NCBI RefSeq assembly: GCF_018128545.1 | Contig: NZ_JAGSND010000009.1 | Coordinates: forward strand, 62,001 to 126,000 | DNA from: Sinanaerobacter chloroacetimidivorans | Lineage (GTDB): Bacteria; Bacillota; Clostridia; Peptostreptococcales; Anaerovoracaceae | DNA: 64,000 bases | Reading direction: 5' to 3' | Part shown: positions 1 through 10,917 of the stretch, piece by piece | How the letters are laid out: each line of letters opens with the position of its first letter | Numbering within the stretch: position 1 is the first letter of the stretch | Position numbers and translations under genes: made by a program | The notes under the pieces: generated by a model | Database searches by the model: none | What the model saw: only the letters and a program-made list of their open reading frames with translations | Told to the model about the DNA's origin: nothing

Positions 1-876
1 TCTGGGAGCCGGTGCTGGTATAGGCGCAGGAGTAGGCATTGGTGCTGGTGCTGGGGTCGGCGCTGGTGACACGACTCCGTTGGATCTTGGAATACAGATT
101 TGCATTCCTACCTGTAAATTGTAAGGATCCAGGTTTGGATTTGCATTTAAGAGAGCATCCAGCGTTATGTTATAATGTCTTGAAAGCATGTAAAGTGTGT
201 CGCCTCTCCTTATGGTATGCAGTCTTCCGTCACATACCGGTGCCGGCATAACAGGTCCTGTTGGCATAGGAGCCGGTGGCGGTGTCGGTCTGGGGACAGG
301 TGCAGGTGTTGGTACTGGAGTCGGTCTGGGAGCCGGTGTTGGTGTTGGCATTGGAGTCGGTGCTGGTGTTGGAGCCGGTGCTGGAGTTGGTCTGGGAGCT
401 GGCGCCGGTGTCGGCATTGGAGCCGGTGTTGGTGTTGGCATTGGAGCCGGTGGCGGTGTCGGTCTGGGGACAGGTGCAGGTGTTGGTACTGGAGTTGGTG
501 CTGGAGTTGGTCTGGGAGCTGGCGCAGGTGTCGGCATTGGGGCCGGTGCTGGAGTTGGTCTGGGAGCTGGCGCTGGTGTCGGCATTGGAGCCGGTGCTGG
601 GGTTGGCATTGGAGCCGGTGCTGGTTTCGGCGCTGGTTTTGTTGGTGGGCATTCTGTCATGAGACCGGGTATACAGATTTTCTGACCGACTCTTAAATTA
701 TAGGGGTTAAGTATTCTGTTGGCCTCCATAAGCATTGATACGGAAACGCCATATTTCTGAGATATGGAATAAAGAGTATCACCGGTTCTTACTGTGTATA
801 CCTCAACACATACATACTCGGTTGGGAGGCTAGGAGTCTTAGGAAAGCTAGGGCTCATACAATTATTGTGAACCAT
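1..876 (-). CDS. LysM-repeat cell-wall-binding protein, partial at the window edge
   Basis: The frame is open from an ATG at 876-874 to base 1, so at least 292 codons are present and the C-terminus lies outside the window. An AGAGGTGA ribosome site (887-894) sits 10 bases upstream. Residues about 25-70 form a LysM domain ([19 protein letters not shown] ... [12 protein letters not shown]). A long Pro/Ala linker built on [15 protein letters not shown]-like units follows, then a second LysM ([19 protein letters not shown] ... [11 protein letters not shown]) at about 213-255 and the start of another Pro-rich linker. LysM domains bind peptidoglycan GlcNAc. No signal peptide is visible, as in LysM proteins of the SafA/spore-coat type. 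A spore or wall role is inference. Confidence 0.85.
   Translation of the reverse strand, partial: MVHNNCMSPSFPKTPSLPTEYVCVEVYTVRTGDTLYSISQKYGVSVSMLMEANRILNPYNLRVGQKICIPGLMTECPPTKPAPKPAPAPMPTPAPAPMPTPAPAPRPTPAPAPMPTPAPAPRPTPAPTPVPTPAPVPRPTPPPAPMPTPTPAPMPTPAPAPRPTPAPAPTPAPTPMPTPTPAPRPTPVPTPAPVPRPTPPPAPMPTGPVMPAPVCDGRLHTIRRGDTLYMLSRHYNITLDALLNANPNLDPYNLQVGMQICIPRSNGVVSPAPTPAPAPMPTPAPIPAPAPR
241..648 (-). repeat. Coding Pro/Ala-rich tandem repeat (LysM linker)
   Basis: Short imperfect units, in the gene direction CCAGCACCGGCTCCAATGCC and variants, encode alternating PAPAPMP and PAPAPRP blocks between the two LysM domains. The near-repetitive bases keep several frames open on the opposite strand, which produces Gly/Ala/Val-rich and Trp/Cys/Arg-rich shadow frames. 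The array is prone to slippage, so its length may vary between strains. Confidence 0.8.
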
Positions 877-1008
877 AATTTATCAATCACCTCTCGATCA
901 AAATTTACTATCATATTATTTAAAATAAGCTTAAATTGTGATAAAATAATGAAATTAGGGACTACCAGTAGTTACCTTGTTTCACAATTTTAAGAAAGGA
1001 GCACTTCA

Positions 1009-2304
1009 TTGAATAAAATCAACTTAGATACTCTCTTGCTATATGATAATATCAGGCAGAACGAGATTGTAATGACTGCTGTTAAAATATTGAACGAAAT
1101 GGCTGAAAAAGAAGAAATATCCCATCTGGAGCCGGAATATTATGCGATACAAAGAGAGCTTCTGGCGTGCACTGATGGAAAAGAAGCCAAAGGTACTTAC
1201 TGGGAGAACTATGTATGCCGGCTCATAGCCGAAAGTGAAAACCAATTCAGTCTGCTTGGAGAAAAGGGCGGTTTCGATACGAATATATTCAGGATTGCCT
1301 CCAGAGAAGTCAGCGTGCTTAAGTTGCTTTTTGCGTTTGATTGGGAAAGAATCTCAGGTCTTTTTCACGATCGTGAAACTTGCATCTGTCTGATGGATCG
1401 GTCTGAAATACCTGAAGAATTTCAGGAAAAACGTGAGAAAATCAGATTAGCTATGGAATCGGATGACGACCAGGAATCCATAGAGCTGCTTTTTGAACAT
1501 TATCATGATAACGCCTGTGGCATTTATCAGGAATACGATGCCTTTGTCTGGGACGGCAGATTGATCGGAGTCAGGAATTACGACAAAATTTCCTTTGAGC
1601 AATTGGTTGGCTATGAAAAACAGAAGGAAGCGCTTATTGAGAATACGGAGGTCTTCTTAAACGGATACCGGACCAACAACGTGCTGCTTTATGGGGACAG
1701 AGGCACCGGAAAATCATCCTGTGTGAAGGCTTTATTGAATAAATTTAAAGACAGGAGACTGAAAATTATCTCCTTGAATAAAAATGATGTGAATCATCTC
1801 TATCAGATTATTGAATCGATAGCCAACAGAGGATGCAAGTTTATCATCTATATCGATGATCTGTCTTTTGAAGACACGGAAACAGGGTATAAATATTTCA
1901 AATCCATCATCGACGGCGGAATAGAAGCACAACCGACCAATGCGGTGCTGTATGTCACCTCTAATCGAAAAAATATTATCAGAGAAACCTGGCGGGATCG
2001 AGGAGATCTAAGTGCTGAAAATGAAGTGCATAGAAATGATGCACTTCAGGAAAAATTATCTCTGGCGGATCGCTTTGGGCTGACCATTACTTTCAGTGCA
2101 CCGGATAAGCTTTCCTATCTGGAAATTGTCAAAAGCATAGCTTGTCAGGAAGGCCTTGATTACGATGAAGATTTGCTGAAAGAGGAAGCCCTGCGATGGG
2201 AGCTGAGGCAGCACGGCAGATCCGGAAGATCTGCCAGACAGTTCATTTATCATATGCAGGCAAAAACATTGAAACAGGAACCTTACAAAAGGCGGGGGGA
2301 ATAA
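1009..2304 (+). CDS. DUF815-family AAA ATP-binding protein
   Basis: This 431-residue protein starts at TTG 1009, 7 bases after AAAGGAG (995-1001). The C-terminal half is a P-loop ATPase: Walker A YGDRGTGKSS at about residues 228-237, Walker B FIIYIDDLSFED at about 278-289, then a sensor-like YVTSNRKNII. This matches the DUF815 family, single-domain AAA proteins of unknown client found across Firmicutes and proteobacteria. The N-terminal 200 residues are less recognisable. It is followed after 47 bp by a membrane protease gene on the same strand, so they may be cotranscribed. The biochemical role is unknown. Confidence 0.85.
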   Translation: MNKINLDTLLLYDNIRQNEIVMTAVKILNEMAEKEEISHLEPEYYAIQRELLACTDGKEAKGTYWENYVCRLIAESENQFSLLGEKGGFDTNIFRIASREVSVLKLLFAFDWERISGLFHDRETCICLMDRSEIPEEFQEKREKIRLAMESDDDQESIELLFEHYHDNACGIYQEYDAFVWDGRLIGVRNYDKISFEQLVGYEKQKEALIENTEVFLNGYRTNNVLLYGDRGTGKSSCVKALLNKFKDRRLKIISLNKNDVNHLYQIIESIANRGCKFIIYIDDLSFEDTETGYKYFKSIIDGGIEAQPTNAVLYVTSNRKNIIRETWRDRGDLSAENEVHRNDALQEKLSLADRFGLTITFSAPDKLSYLEIVKSIACQEGLDYDEDLLKEEALRWELRQHGRSGRSARQFIYHMQAKTLKQEPYKRRGE

Positions 2305-2351
2305 ACCTATATCTGTAACAAAGTAAGGAAACTTGGAAAGGAAGAAAAAGA

Positions 2352-3068
2352 TTGAGACTATTTTTTAATAACCCTATGGCGATCCTTTTAATCTTATTGC
2401 TGGCATCCCAATCTTTATTCAATGGCGAATTCAGTAATCCAATGGATTGGTTGATGAATAAATTAATCCTGCTGCCCGGAATATTAATCGGACTTTCCTT
2501 TCATGAATTTGCTCATGCAAAGGTTGCCAACATGCTGGGGGATGATACCCCCAGACTACAGGGCCGCGTTACCATTAACCCTGCTGCCCACATTGACCCT
2601 ATGGGGATCATTGCTTTACTTTTTATCGGTTTCGGATGGGGCAAACCGGTGCAGGTGAATCCCATGAACTTTAAGAATATGAGAAGAGACGGCCTTTTGG
2701 TAGATCTGGCGGGAGTGACGTTAAATTTTATTCTTGCCGTTCTCTTTGCCGGGATACTGTGGCTTCTGGCTGCATTTCAGGGAGAGTTTCTTTATACGTA
2801 TATGGGAGATGTGGTGGCGCAGATTATCCTATCCATCATATCTATCAATATCGTATTGATGGTTTTTAACCTCCTGCCCATACCGCCATTGGACGGTTTT
2901 GGTATCGTAACGGAAATCTTTGACCTCAGAAAGAAAGAGATCTACTATCGAATTTATGATAAAGGCTTTCTTATTTTGATGATCCTCATTTTGTTCAATA
3001 TTACAGGCAGGGTATTGACGCCGCTGGTTGGAATCGTTTTTGATTTCGTCATGGGAATCTTCTTTTAA
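2352..3068 (+). CDS. Site-2-protease-family (M50) membrane metallopeptidase
   Basis: This 238-residue integral membrane protein starts at TTG 2352 behind GGAAAGGAAG. The zinc-binding HEFAH motif is H51-H55 inside a hydrophobic segment, and the third ligand is D181 in NLLPIPPLDG, the usual M50 arrangement. There are about five to six hydrophobic segments and no PDZ domain, so it belongs to the short rhomboid-like FtsH-independent S2P group seen in most Clostridia. These enzymes cut transmembrane substrates within the bilayer. The substrate here is unknown. The gene lies between the DUF815 ATPase and the CIRCE-controlled clpB. Confidence 0.88.
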   Translation: MRLFFNNPMAILLILLLASQSLFNGEFSNPMDWLMNKLILLPGILIGLSFHEFAHAKVANMLGDDTPRLQGRVTINPAAHIDPMGIIALLFIGFGWGKPVQVNPMNFKNMRRDGLLVDLAGVTLNFILAVLFAGILWLLAAFQGEFLYTYMGDVVAQIILSIISINIVLMVFNLLPIPPLDGFGIVTEIFDLRKKEIYYRIYDKGFLILMILILFNITGRVLTPLVGIVFDFVMGIFF

Positions 3069-3117
3069 ATAGCTTAGCTGCCTTTACAGGAATGCAGAAA
3101 TAAGAAGAAAACAATGA

Positions 3118-3144
3118 TTAGCACTCTATTGGTTAGAGTGCTAA
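3118..3144. promoter_or_regulatory. CIRCE operator (HrcA binding site) of clpB
   Basis: TTAGCACTC (3118-3126), a 9-base spacer, then GAGTGCTAA (3136-3144) is a perfect match to the CIRCE inverted repeat bound by the heat-shock repressor HrcA. TATAAT-like -10 boxes lie just downstream at 3155-3160 and 3176-3181, so HrcA would block the clpB promoter. Confidence 0.95.
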
Positions 3145-3215
3145 ATTTTTTGTTTATAATCCGAAACAAGTGGTATATAATAACAGTAAAAGAGATAAAA
3201 AAAGGGGGGTTACCT

Positions 3216-5798
3216 ATGAATTTTGATAAATTTACACAAAATGCTCAGGCGGCAGTCATTGACTGTCAGAATATTGCGGTTCAGGAAGGGCATCAGCAAT
3301 TGGATGGAGAGCATTTGCATCTTTCTCTTATGATGCAGCAGGATGGATTGATTCCAAAGCTCCTTAGCTTTATGGGAATCAATACGGGCGAAATCATAGG
3401 AGAGTTGGAAGTAGAAATGGAAAAGCTGCCGAAAGTCCAGGGAGGAAATGACAATATGTACTCTTCCAGACGGCTGAACCAGATTCTGATCAATGCAGAG
3501 AAGATTGCAGCAGACTTTAAGGATGAGTACGTCAGCGTCGAGCATTTATATCTGGCACTTCTGGATGAAAAGAATACGCCTTCGAGCAGAATCTTTAAAA
3601 AACATGGCGTTACCAAGGATGGCTTTCTTCAGGCGCTTACCAAAGTCAGGGGTAACCAGAGAGTGACCAGCCAAAATCCGGAGGATAATTACGATGCCCT
3701 GAACAAATATGGCAGAGATCTTGTCCAGTTAGCCAGAGAAGGGAAGCTGGATCCGGTCATCGGAAGAGACTCAGAAATCAGGCACACCATTCAGATCCTT
3801 TCCAGGAGAACAAAGAACAATCCTGTTCTGATCGGAGAGCCTGGTGTCGGAAAGACTGCCGTAGTAGAAGGTCTCGCCCAGAGAATTTTAAACGGAGACG
3901 TTCCGGAAGGTTTAAAGGATAAAACCATCTATGCTCTTGATATGGGTGCGCTCATTGCCGGTGCAAAATTCCGCGGTGAATTTGAAGAAAGACTGAAGGC
4001 AGTATTGAATGAAATTGAAAAATCTGATGGAAGAATCATTCTATTTATTGATGAAATCCATAATATAGTAGGGGCAGGAAGAGCAGAGGGCTCTATGGAT
4101 GCAGGAAATTTGCTGAAACCGAAACTTGCCAGAGGAGAGCTGCATTGCATCGGAGCCACTACATTGGATGAATACCGAAAGAATATTGAAAAGGATGCCG
4201 CTCTGGAAAGAAGGTTCCAGAAAATTTTGGTGGATCAGCCCACTGTAGAAGATACCATTTCCATTTTAAGAGGGCTGAAAGAAAGATTTGAAATTCATCA
4301 TGGGGTCAGAATCACAGATAATGCGCTGATTGCCTGCGCCACTCTGTCCGACCGGTATATCAGTGATCGTTTCCTGCCGGATAAAGCCATCGACTTAATG
4401 GATGAGGCTGCCTCCAAGATCCGTACGGAGATTGACAGCTTGCCTGCAGATCTGGATGAAAGTGCAAGAAAAATCATGCAGCTGGAAATCGAAAAGCAGG
4501 CTTTAGGCAAGGAATCCGACAATGCATCCAAAGCAAGAATGGATCATATCGACAAGGAACTGTCGGAACTAAAGGAAGCCAACTTCGCAATGAGAGCCCA
4601 ATGGGAAAATGAAAAGAAATCTATCACGGAGTTAAAAGCTACCAAGCAGCAAATTGAAGAAGTAAAGCTTCAAATTGAAGACGCCGAAAGAAAATATGAC
4701 CTGGAAAAGCTTGCCCAGTTGAAATATGGTACCTTACCTGAACTGGAGAAAAAGCTGGAGGAACTAAAAGAAGTTCAGGAAGAGGCCAAAGAAAAAAGAT
4801 TGCTGAAAGAAGAAGTCACGGAAGAAGAAATTGCCGAAGTGGTTTCCAAATGGACGGGAATTCCGGTGAGCCGGCTGGTGGAAGCGGAAAAAGAAAAACT
4901 GCTTCGGCTGGGTGAGGTGCTCCATCAAAGGGTCATTGGCCAGGATAACGCCGTATCGGCAGTTTCTGAGGCTGTATTGAGAGCGAGAGCCGGTCTGAAG
5001 GATATCAATCGTCCTATCGGATCTTTCATCTTCCTGGGTCCTACCGGTGTGGGAAAAACAGAATTGGCAAAGGCTTTGTCCGAGGCTCTGTTTGATACTG
5101 AAAAAAATATGATTCGTATCGATATGTCCGAATATATGGAAAAACATGCAGTTTCCAGATTGGTAGGAGCTCCTCCGGGATATGTGGGCTATGACGAAGG
5201 CGGTCAGCTTACCGAGGCTGTCAGACGAAGACCTTACAGCGTTATACTCTTTGATGAAATAGAGAAAGCGCATCCGGATGTATTCAATATTCTGCTGCAG
5301 CTTTTGGATGACGGCAGGCTGACGGATAATCAGGGGAGAACTGTAGATTTTAAAAATACTATCGTCATTATGACCTCCAATATAGGAAGCCCATACCTCA
5401 TTGAAAACATCAGCAAGGACGGGACCATTACCGAAGAGGTGAAGGAGAGGGTAGAGGCTGAGATGAAGCGTCATTTCAGACCTGAATTTTTAAACAGAAT
5501 CGATGACGTTGTTGTATTCTCGCCGTTAACAGAGGAACAAATCATGAAGATCATCGATCTATCCTTGATCCATATCCAGCAGAAATTGAAAGAACGTGAA
5601 ATTACCATTACACTGACAGATTCAACAAAAAGATTTATTGCCGAGGAGGCCTACTCGCCTGTATATGGCGCCAGACCTGTGAAACGATATCTTCAGAAGC
5701 ATATAGAAACCGAAATCGCCTCAAAGATCATTAGAGGTGAAGTTAAGGATGGCGATAATATCACCATCGACATCAAGAATGATGGGCTAAGCTTCTAA
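3216..5798 (+). CDS. clpB: ATP-dependent disaggregase ClpB
   Basis: This 860-residue chaperone has the full ClpB layout: N-terminal Clp repeats (about 5-145), AAA-1 with Walker A GEPGVGKT near residue 207, a long coiled-coil M domain (about 410-530), and AAA-2 with Walker [10 protein letters not shown] near 607. It lacks the ClpP-binding IGF loop of ClpA/ClpX as far as can be seen. With DnaK it resolubilises aggregated proteins after heat shock. The ATG at 3216 follows a strong AAAGGGGGGT site and starts the conserved [11 protein letters not shown]. An upstream in-frame start at 3114 lies inside the CIRCE/promoter region and is rejected. CIRCE upstream indicates HrcA control, and a hairpin terminator follows. 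Confidence 0.97.
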   Translation: MNFDKFTQNAQAAVIDCQNIAVQEGHQQLDGEHLHLSLMMQQDGLIPKLLSFMGINTGEIIGELEVEMEKLPKVQGGNDNMYSSRRLNQILINAEKIAADFKDEYVSVEHLYLALLDEKNTPSSRIFKKHGVTKDGFLQALTKVRGNQRVTSQNPEDNYDALNKYGRDLVQLAREGKLDPVIGRDSEIRHTIQILSRRTKNNPVLIGEPGVGKTAVVEGLAQRILNGDVPEGLKDKTIYALDMGALIAGAKFRGEFEERLKAVLNEIEKSDGRIILFIDEIHNIVGAGRAEGSMDAGNLLKPKLARGELHCIGATTLDEYRKNIEKDAALERRFQKILVDQPTVEDTISILRGLKERFEIHHGVRITDNALIACATLSDRYISDRFLPDKAIDLMDEAASKIRTEIDSLPADLDESARKIMQLEIEKQALGKESDNASKARMDHIDKELSELKEANFAMRAQWENEKKSITELKATKQQIEEVKLQIEDAERKYDLEKLAQLKYGTLPELEKKLEELKEVQEEAKEKRLLKEEVTEEEIAEVVSKWTGIPVSRLVEAEKEKLLRLGEVLHQRVIGQDNAVSAVSEAVLRARAGLKDINRPIGSFIFLGPTGVGKTELAKALSEALFDTEKNMIRIDMSEYMEKHAVSRLVGAPPGYVGYDEGGQLTEAVRRRPYSVILFDEIEKAHPDVFNILLQLLDDGRLTDNQGRTVDFKNTIVIMTSNIGSPYLIENISKDGTITEEVKERVEAEMKRHFRPEFLNRIDDVVVFSPLTEEQIMKIIDLSLIHIQQKLKEREITITLTDSTKRFIAEEAYSPVYGARPVKRYLQKHIETEIASKIIRGEVKDGDNITIDIKNDGLSF

Positions 5799-5828
5799 TC
5801 TGAATTACAGGCTGGCAGCTAAAATAAA

Positions 5829-5856
5829 ACAAGACAGGAGCACCTGTCTTGTTTTT
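5829..5856. terminator. Bidirectional terminator between clpB and gdhA
   Basis: ACAAGACAGG (5829-5838), loop AGCA, CCTGTCTTGT (5843-5852) is followed by a T-run on the plus strand and, on the minus strand, by TTTTATTT. It can end both clpB and the convergent glutamate dehydrogenase transcript. Confidence 0.9.
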
Positions 5857-5885
5857 ATGTGTAGTTAATTGTAATCTTTTATGGT

Positions 5886-7250
<1,365 letters not shown>

Positions 7251-7288
7251 TTAACTGTAATAAAAAGTAAGTTATCTTATGGCTTAAC

Positions 7289-7315
7289 ATTATCATATTG
7301 TGAAAATACAGTCAA
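7289..7315 (-). promoter_or_regulatory. Candidate sigma-A promoter of gdhA
   Basis: Read leftward: TTGACT (7315-7310), 15 bases, GATAAT (7294-7289). The spacing is shorter than the ideal 17, so this is only plausible. The surrounding gene-free stretch 7221-7716 is strongly AT-rich. Apart from this promoter and a weak terminator at 7599-7622, I see no gene or structured RNA in it. Confidence 0.5.
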
Positions 7316-7598
7316 TAAAAACAAGCGTAAAAAATGCCGTTTTTGTAAAGTTGTAATATTCTGAAAACGATGAAATTTAAACGTTTGCAGAGTGTAATAC
7401 TGTATACACAAATGGGGAAATGACCGTTTATTTTGCCGAAAAATAGTTGAAATATTGAAAAAATTTAAAGGTAAAAACTATCGAAAAAGTACCATTTTAT
7501 TACAGAATGAGTTAAACTCAGCATCAGAGAGTTGTAAAAAAATGGAATACGACCCTCTCTTTGAATCATAGTTTCCTCAGAAAACTTCTTATTTATAC

Positions 7599-7622
7599 AA
7601 AAAAATACACCGCAAATGCGGT
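7599..7622 (-). terminator. Weak rho-independent terminator after the PPDK-like gene
   Basis: Read leftward, the stem ACCGC-ATTT-GCGGT (7622-7609) is followed by GTATTTTTTT. It lies about 95 bases past the stop of the leftward gene ending at 7717. The stem is only 5-6 bp. Confidence 0.5.
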
Positions 7623-7716
7623 TGAAATTATACCGACATTCACGATGCACCTTTGAAATACAATACTTATTTAATTTCTTTCTATTATAGAATATATCAA
7701 AAAAATTTATTAAAAA

Positions 7717-10700
7717 TTAGTCTTCTACGATTCTCAGCGGTGTAGCGGGGTCATAGACGGAGTTTATTTTACTCGCATAGGAGTCTTTTTCTTCGATATC
7801 CCGATCCGTTACGTAATGAACATCCAAAAGTCCGTCGGATTGATATCCGGTTTTCAGGAAGTTGATTTCCGATAAAGCCATACTCCATCCGGAGAGCCAG
7901 GTATCCAGCTCCTCTTTTTGCTTCTGGGTTCCGTTAAAATGAATGAGCAGATCGATATCGCTGTTCAGCCTTGCCGTACAGTTACAGGTGCTTCCGAACA
8001 GATAGATTCCTTTTACGCCGAAGCTCTTGCAATCCATTTTCGCCGCAATTTTTTCAGCCATGTAATGTCTCCATTTCCAGCCTTGCCCCTCATCCTGCTC
8101 CGTTTTATCCTCAGGTTCTTCAATAAAAGAGGAGGGTCGCTGCCCCGGCTTAGGGGAATGATCCAAATAGGCCACAGCTCTTTCAAGATCCGCATTCATC
8201 AAAATGTTCAATTCTTTTCGATAGTAATTCTCGCCGATATTGATCACCTTTATGACGTCATCGAGATCCGCATAGGCAGGGAGAATTTTTTCAAGTGCGT
8301 TTGTATTCTGCGTAAAAAAGCTTTTCTGAAACTGTATTCCGCTATTTTCCGGATATAAGGGGAGGTATTTGATATCAGCCTCAACCAGATCCTGAAAGAA
8401 ATGGGTTCCAAAGGAAAGCTCCGGCTGATGTTTTGATTTCTTTTGCGAAATCTCTATCAGCATGGCAGCATTGCTGATATCGGAATAGGTGACCTTGACT
8501 CCCAACTTGATGTCACCGCGGCTTCCCCATCGGCCGGGACCCATCAAAATAAAGCTTCTTCGATAGAGGATTCTGTTCAGTTCCCCAATGGCGTTTCCAA
8601 CTCGGACGAGATCCTCATGGCGTTCCAGATTGCCGTAGGCCTCCGGATCTACATAGACCACCGTTTTGATTCCGGTGACTTTGCCGTTGGAAATATATTT
8701 ATCGGCGGTAAAGATGGTGCTTTGCGGCGATATATTCGTCGGAATGGGAACGGGGAAGCTGCCCCTGCTTTTACTTTGGGGTCTGCACTGCAGCAGATAA
8801 AAGGTTTCACCATCACTGGCAAACTCGATATCAACCGGATAGCCCAGCTTTTCCTTCAATAAGGAAAGAATGGTCTGCATCTGTGAAATCATGCCCGTTC
8901 TGCTGATCAATCCGTCAAAAGTAACAATAAACTGATCATTTCTATAATCCACATCAAAAGTGTTGAGTTCCGATACGAAATCTTCCTTTAAAATGGATGC
9001 CGCATGATTCAGGAAGGGAATCTCCCTTCCGTATTCTCTGATCATTTCAGAGATCGGAACCGATACAAAGCGGTTGGTTTCCACATCAATGACGTCCATC
9101 ATCTGAGGAGAATATCTTCGAATTTCCTGTGGCACCTGATTTACCCGAAGCTTTGGCTGACCCGGAGAGATCAGCACGGGAAAATCATCTCCCACGCGGT
9201 CAACTGCTCGGGTTCCCAAACCCATCACCATACGCAGCAGGCCATCCTCTCTGTTGATTCTGGGAGACCATCTGAATTCGTTGTTGCTGAAGGCAACTCC
9301 CGCATATAAAGGGAAATAATAGGGTCCGATCCGTCTTCCCACAACTTCCTGTATCATAATACCCATCTGCTCCGCGCAATCCAGCAAATTCCGCTCCCTA
9401 CGGTATTGTATGGAGTCGGGGCTGAACATAGATGCGTAGATTTCCAAAATTCCGTCCACAAGACTTTGAAGACGTTCCTCTTTTGTACCGGTATTTGTCA
9501 GGAACAGGCTTTTATATTTCCCAGAAAAAGAGGAATTCTTCTGATCCTCCAGCAAGCTGGAGGAACGTATAATTAAAGGTTTATCCGTACATTGATCCAG
9601 AATTTGGCTCAATTCTGTCATAACGTAGGGAGACAAACGGGAATTTTTAATGGACTGAACAATTTTGGGGTAGCTGATCCTCACTTCAAAAATATCCCGG
9701 TATTTATGTTCGTTCAGCTCATCCAGATGGTTGTCGTGGAGGAGATTTTCCAGTTCGTCAGCGGAAATAAACCAAGTTTTTAACATTTTAATATTTTTAA
9801 AATCCGGATCTTGTCCCAGACAAGCCTGTACAATTTTATTTGCAAGAAAGAATCCTGCTGCTTTTCCGCCGACTCTTCCGGAACTTTTCGGTGAACAGAT
9901 CAGGGTACTCAGCAATTGGGAAAAGTCTTCCGTAGACAAATATCTTCTGGCATTCTCCATCAGTCTGGGCTCGTCGGTAAGAAATCTCCTCATCAATTCC
10001 ACAATAAGCCATCTCTTCGTTGTTCTGCTGGAATTTTCACTGGTACTCATGGCTTTCCCGTATTGCAGCAGCGCATGGGAGATATCCTTGACATCGGAAT
10101 CCTTTTTTCCAACCAGTTTAATTAACTCATAGGTTTTTCCCTGATAGATCCACAGACTGATCTCATCAAAAATCTGCGTATCGTCAAGGCAGGATTTGGC
10201 GGCACGGAATATGCCTTTGCTCAGACGGATGACATCGACGGCAGGAAGGCTGCCGTGAGGGAAGTTGATTTCTCCCAGATAATCCTGTTTGACCCAGTCC
10301 ATTTCATTCAATATGTCCTGAACCACATTCGGATGATCCTTTGCAAGAAGAGCAAGCATCTTCTCGCAAACGTGGAGCAGCATGGTGTGATCGGTTCGCT
10401 GAAGAAGGTTGATGATCGCCTTCCAGTTGCTTCTGGTAGCACTCTGGCTCTGAATTTCCTGCTGATGTACAAATTGAGCGATTTTATTGGCTACGGCTTT
10501 TAGAAGTTTTTCTTCCTGCACCAGGAAGGCGGTTTCTTCCTCGTTCTTTTCATAAGCTGCTTTTATGTATCCCCGAACCTTTTGGTTAACAACGATGGCC
10601 GATTGGATTTCATTTCCGTTGGATATGACCGGTTTGGCGGAATAAATCTCGTCATCAAAAAATATGGTCACGATGCAGTCATTCACATTGCAAAACCCTG

Positions 10701-10842
10701 AGGGCAGAACCTTGGAAACTTCCATTAAAATATCCGAGAGTGAGCTGTTGGTCAGAGCATCATCAACTAAATACAGGCATTCTAATTCTTTAGCCCGTTC
10801 TTTTAAAAAGGTTACTGAAAAATTTTGTGTATCGTCTATCAT
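7717..10842 (-). CDS. PPDK/PEP-synthase ATP-grasp-like protein fused to a nucleotidyltransferase
   Basis: This 1041-residue protein has a GAF-like N-terminus (about 10-130) and a helical region. Next comes a pyruvate-phosphate-dikinase N-terminal (ATP-grasp) domain with GRVGGKAAGFF, PLIIRSSSLLED and the closing YLLQCRPQ. A middle region of unknown type and a C-terminal nucleotidyltransferase fold (YLFGSTCNCTARLNSDIDLL, about 935-970, the GS-DxD metal motif) follow. The phosphohistidine swivel domain (GGxxSHAAIVAR type) and the PEP-binding barrel are absent, so it should not be called PEP synthase. It starts at ATG 10842 with GGAGG 7 bases upstream, 75 bp downstream of the second GDH. Function unknown; a signalling or regulatory role is inference. 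Confidence 0.8.
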   Translation of the reverse strand: MIDDTQNFSVTFLKERAKELECLYLVDDALTNSSLSDILMEVSKVLPSGFCNVNDCIVTIFFDDEIYSAKPVISNGNEIQSAIVVNQKVRGYIKAAYEKNEEETAFLVQEEKLLKAVANKIAQFVHQQEIQSQSATRSNWKAIINLLQRTDHTMLLHVCEKMLALLAKDHPNVVQDILNEMDWVKQDYLGEINFPHGSLPAVDVIRLSKGIFRAAKSCLDDTQIFDEISLWIYQGKTYELIKLVGKKDSDVKDISHALLQYGKAMSTSENSSRTTKRWLIVELMRRFLTDEPRLMENARRYLSTEDFSQLLSTLICSPKSSGRVGGKAAGFFLANKIVQACLGQDPDFKNIKMLKTWFISADELENLLHDNHLDELNEHKYRDIFEVRISYPKIVQSIKNSRLSPYVMTELSQILDQCTDKPLIIRSSSLLEDQKNSSFSGKYKSLFLTNTGTKEERLQSLVDGILEIYASMFSPDSIQYRRERNLLDCAEQMGIMIQEVVGRRIGPYYFPLYAGVAFSNNEFRWSPRINREDGLLRMVMGLGTRAVDRVGDDFPVLISPGQPKLRVNQVPQEIRRYSPQMMDVIDVETNRFVSVPISEMIREYGREIPFLNHAASILKEDFVSELNTFDVDYRNDQFIVTFDGLISRTGMISQMQTILSLLKEKLGYPVDIEFASDGETFYLLQCRPQSKSRGSFPVPIPTNISPQSTIFTADKYISNGKVTGIKTVVYVDPEAYGNLERHEDLVRVGNAIGELNRILYRRSFILMGPGRWGSRGDIKLGVKVTYSDISNAAMLIEISQKKSKHQPELSFGTHFFQDLVEADIKYLPLYPENSGIQFQKSFFTQNTNALEKILPAYADLDDVIKVINIGENYYRKELNILMNADLERAVAYLDHSPKPGQRPSSFIEEPEDKTEQDEGQGWKWRHYMAEKIAAKMDCKSFGVKGIYLFGSTCNCTARLNSDIDLLIHFNGTQKQKEELDTWLSGWSMALSEINFLKTGYQSDGLLDVHYVTDRDIEEKDSYASKINSVYDPATPLRIVED

Positions 10843-10865
10843 ATGAGATCCTCCTGGAAATACAG

Positions 10866-10895
10866 TTAGACTATACCCAAAAGGATATAGTCTAA
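10866..10895. other. Perfect inverted repeat between the second GDH and the PPDK-like gene
   Basis: TTAGACTATA (10866-10875) and TATAGTCTAA (10886-10895) are exact reverse complements. They are extended internally by CC/GG around an AAAA loop with one mismatch. There is no strong U-run in the leftward direction, so an operator, mRNA-processing site or attenuator is as likely as a terminator. Confidence 0.7.
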
Positions 10896-10917
10896 AAAGT
10901 GGCGGTCAGTCTATCTT

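Noticed and set aside
197-696. Rightward Gly/Ala/Val-rich and Trp/Cys-rich open frames
   Set aside because: They are antisense to the Pro/Ala linker of the LysM gene, have no ribosome site, and exist because of the repeat composition.
7465-7650. A 61-codon leftward frame between gdhA and the PPDK-like gene
   Set aside because: It overlaps the probable terminator at 7599-7622, is AT-rich and Phe/Ile/Tyr-rich, has no recognisable family and no clear ribosome site.
7717-10842. Phosphoenolpyruvate synthase annotation
   Set aside because: Only the ATP-grasp part is present; the phosphohistidine and PEP-binding domains are missing and a nucleotidyltransferase domain is at the C-terminus.
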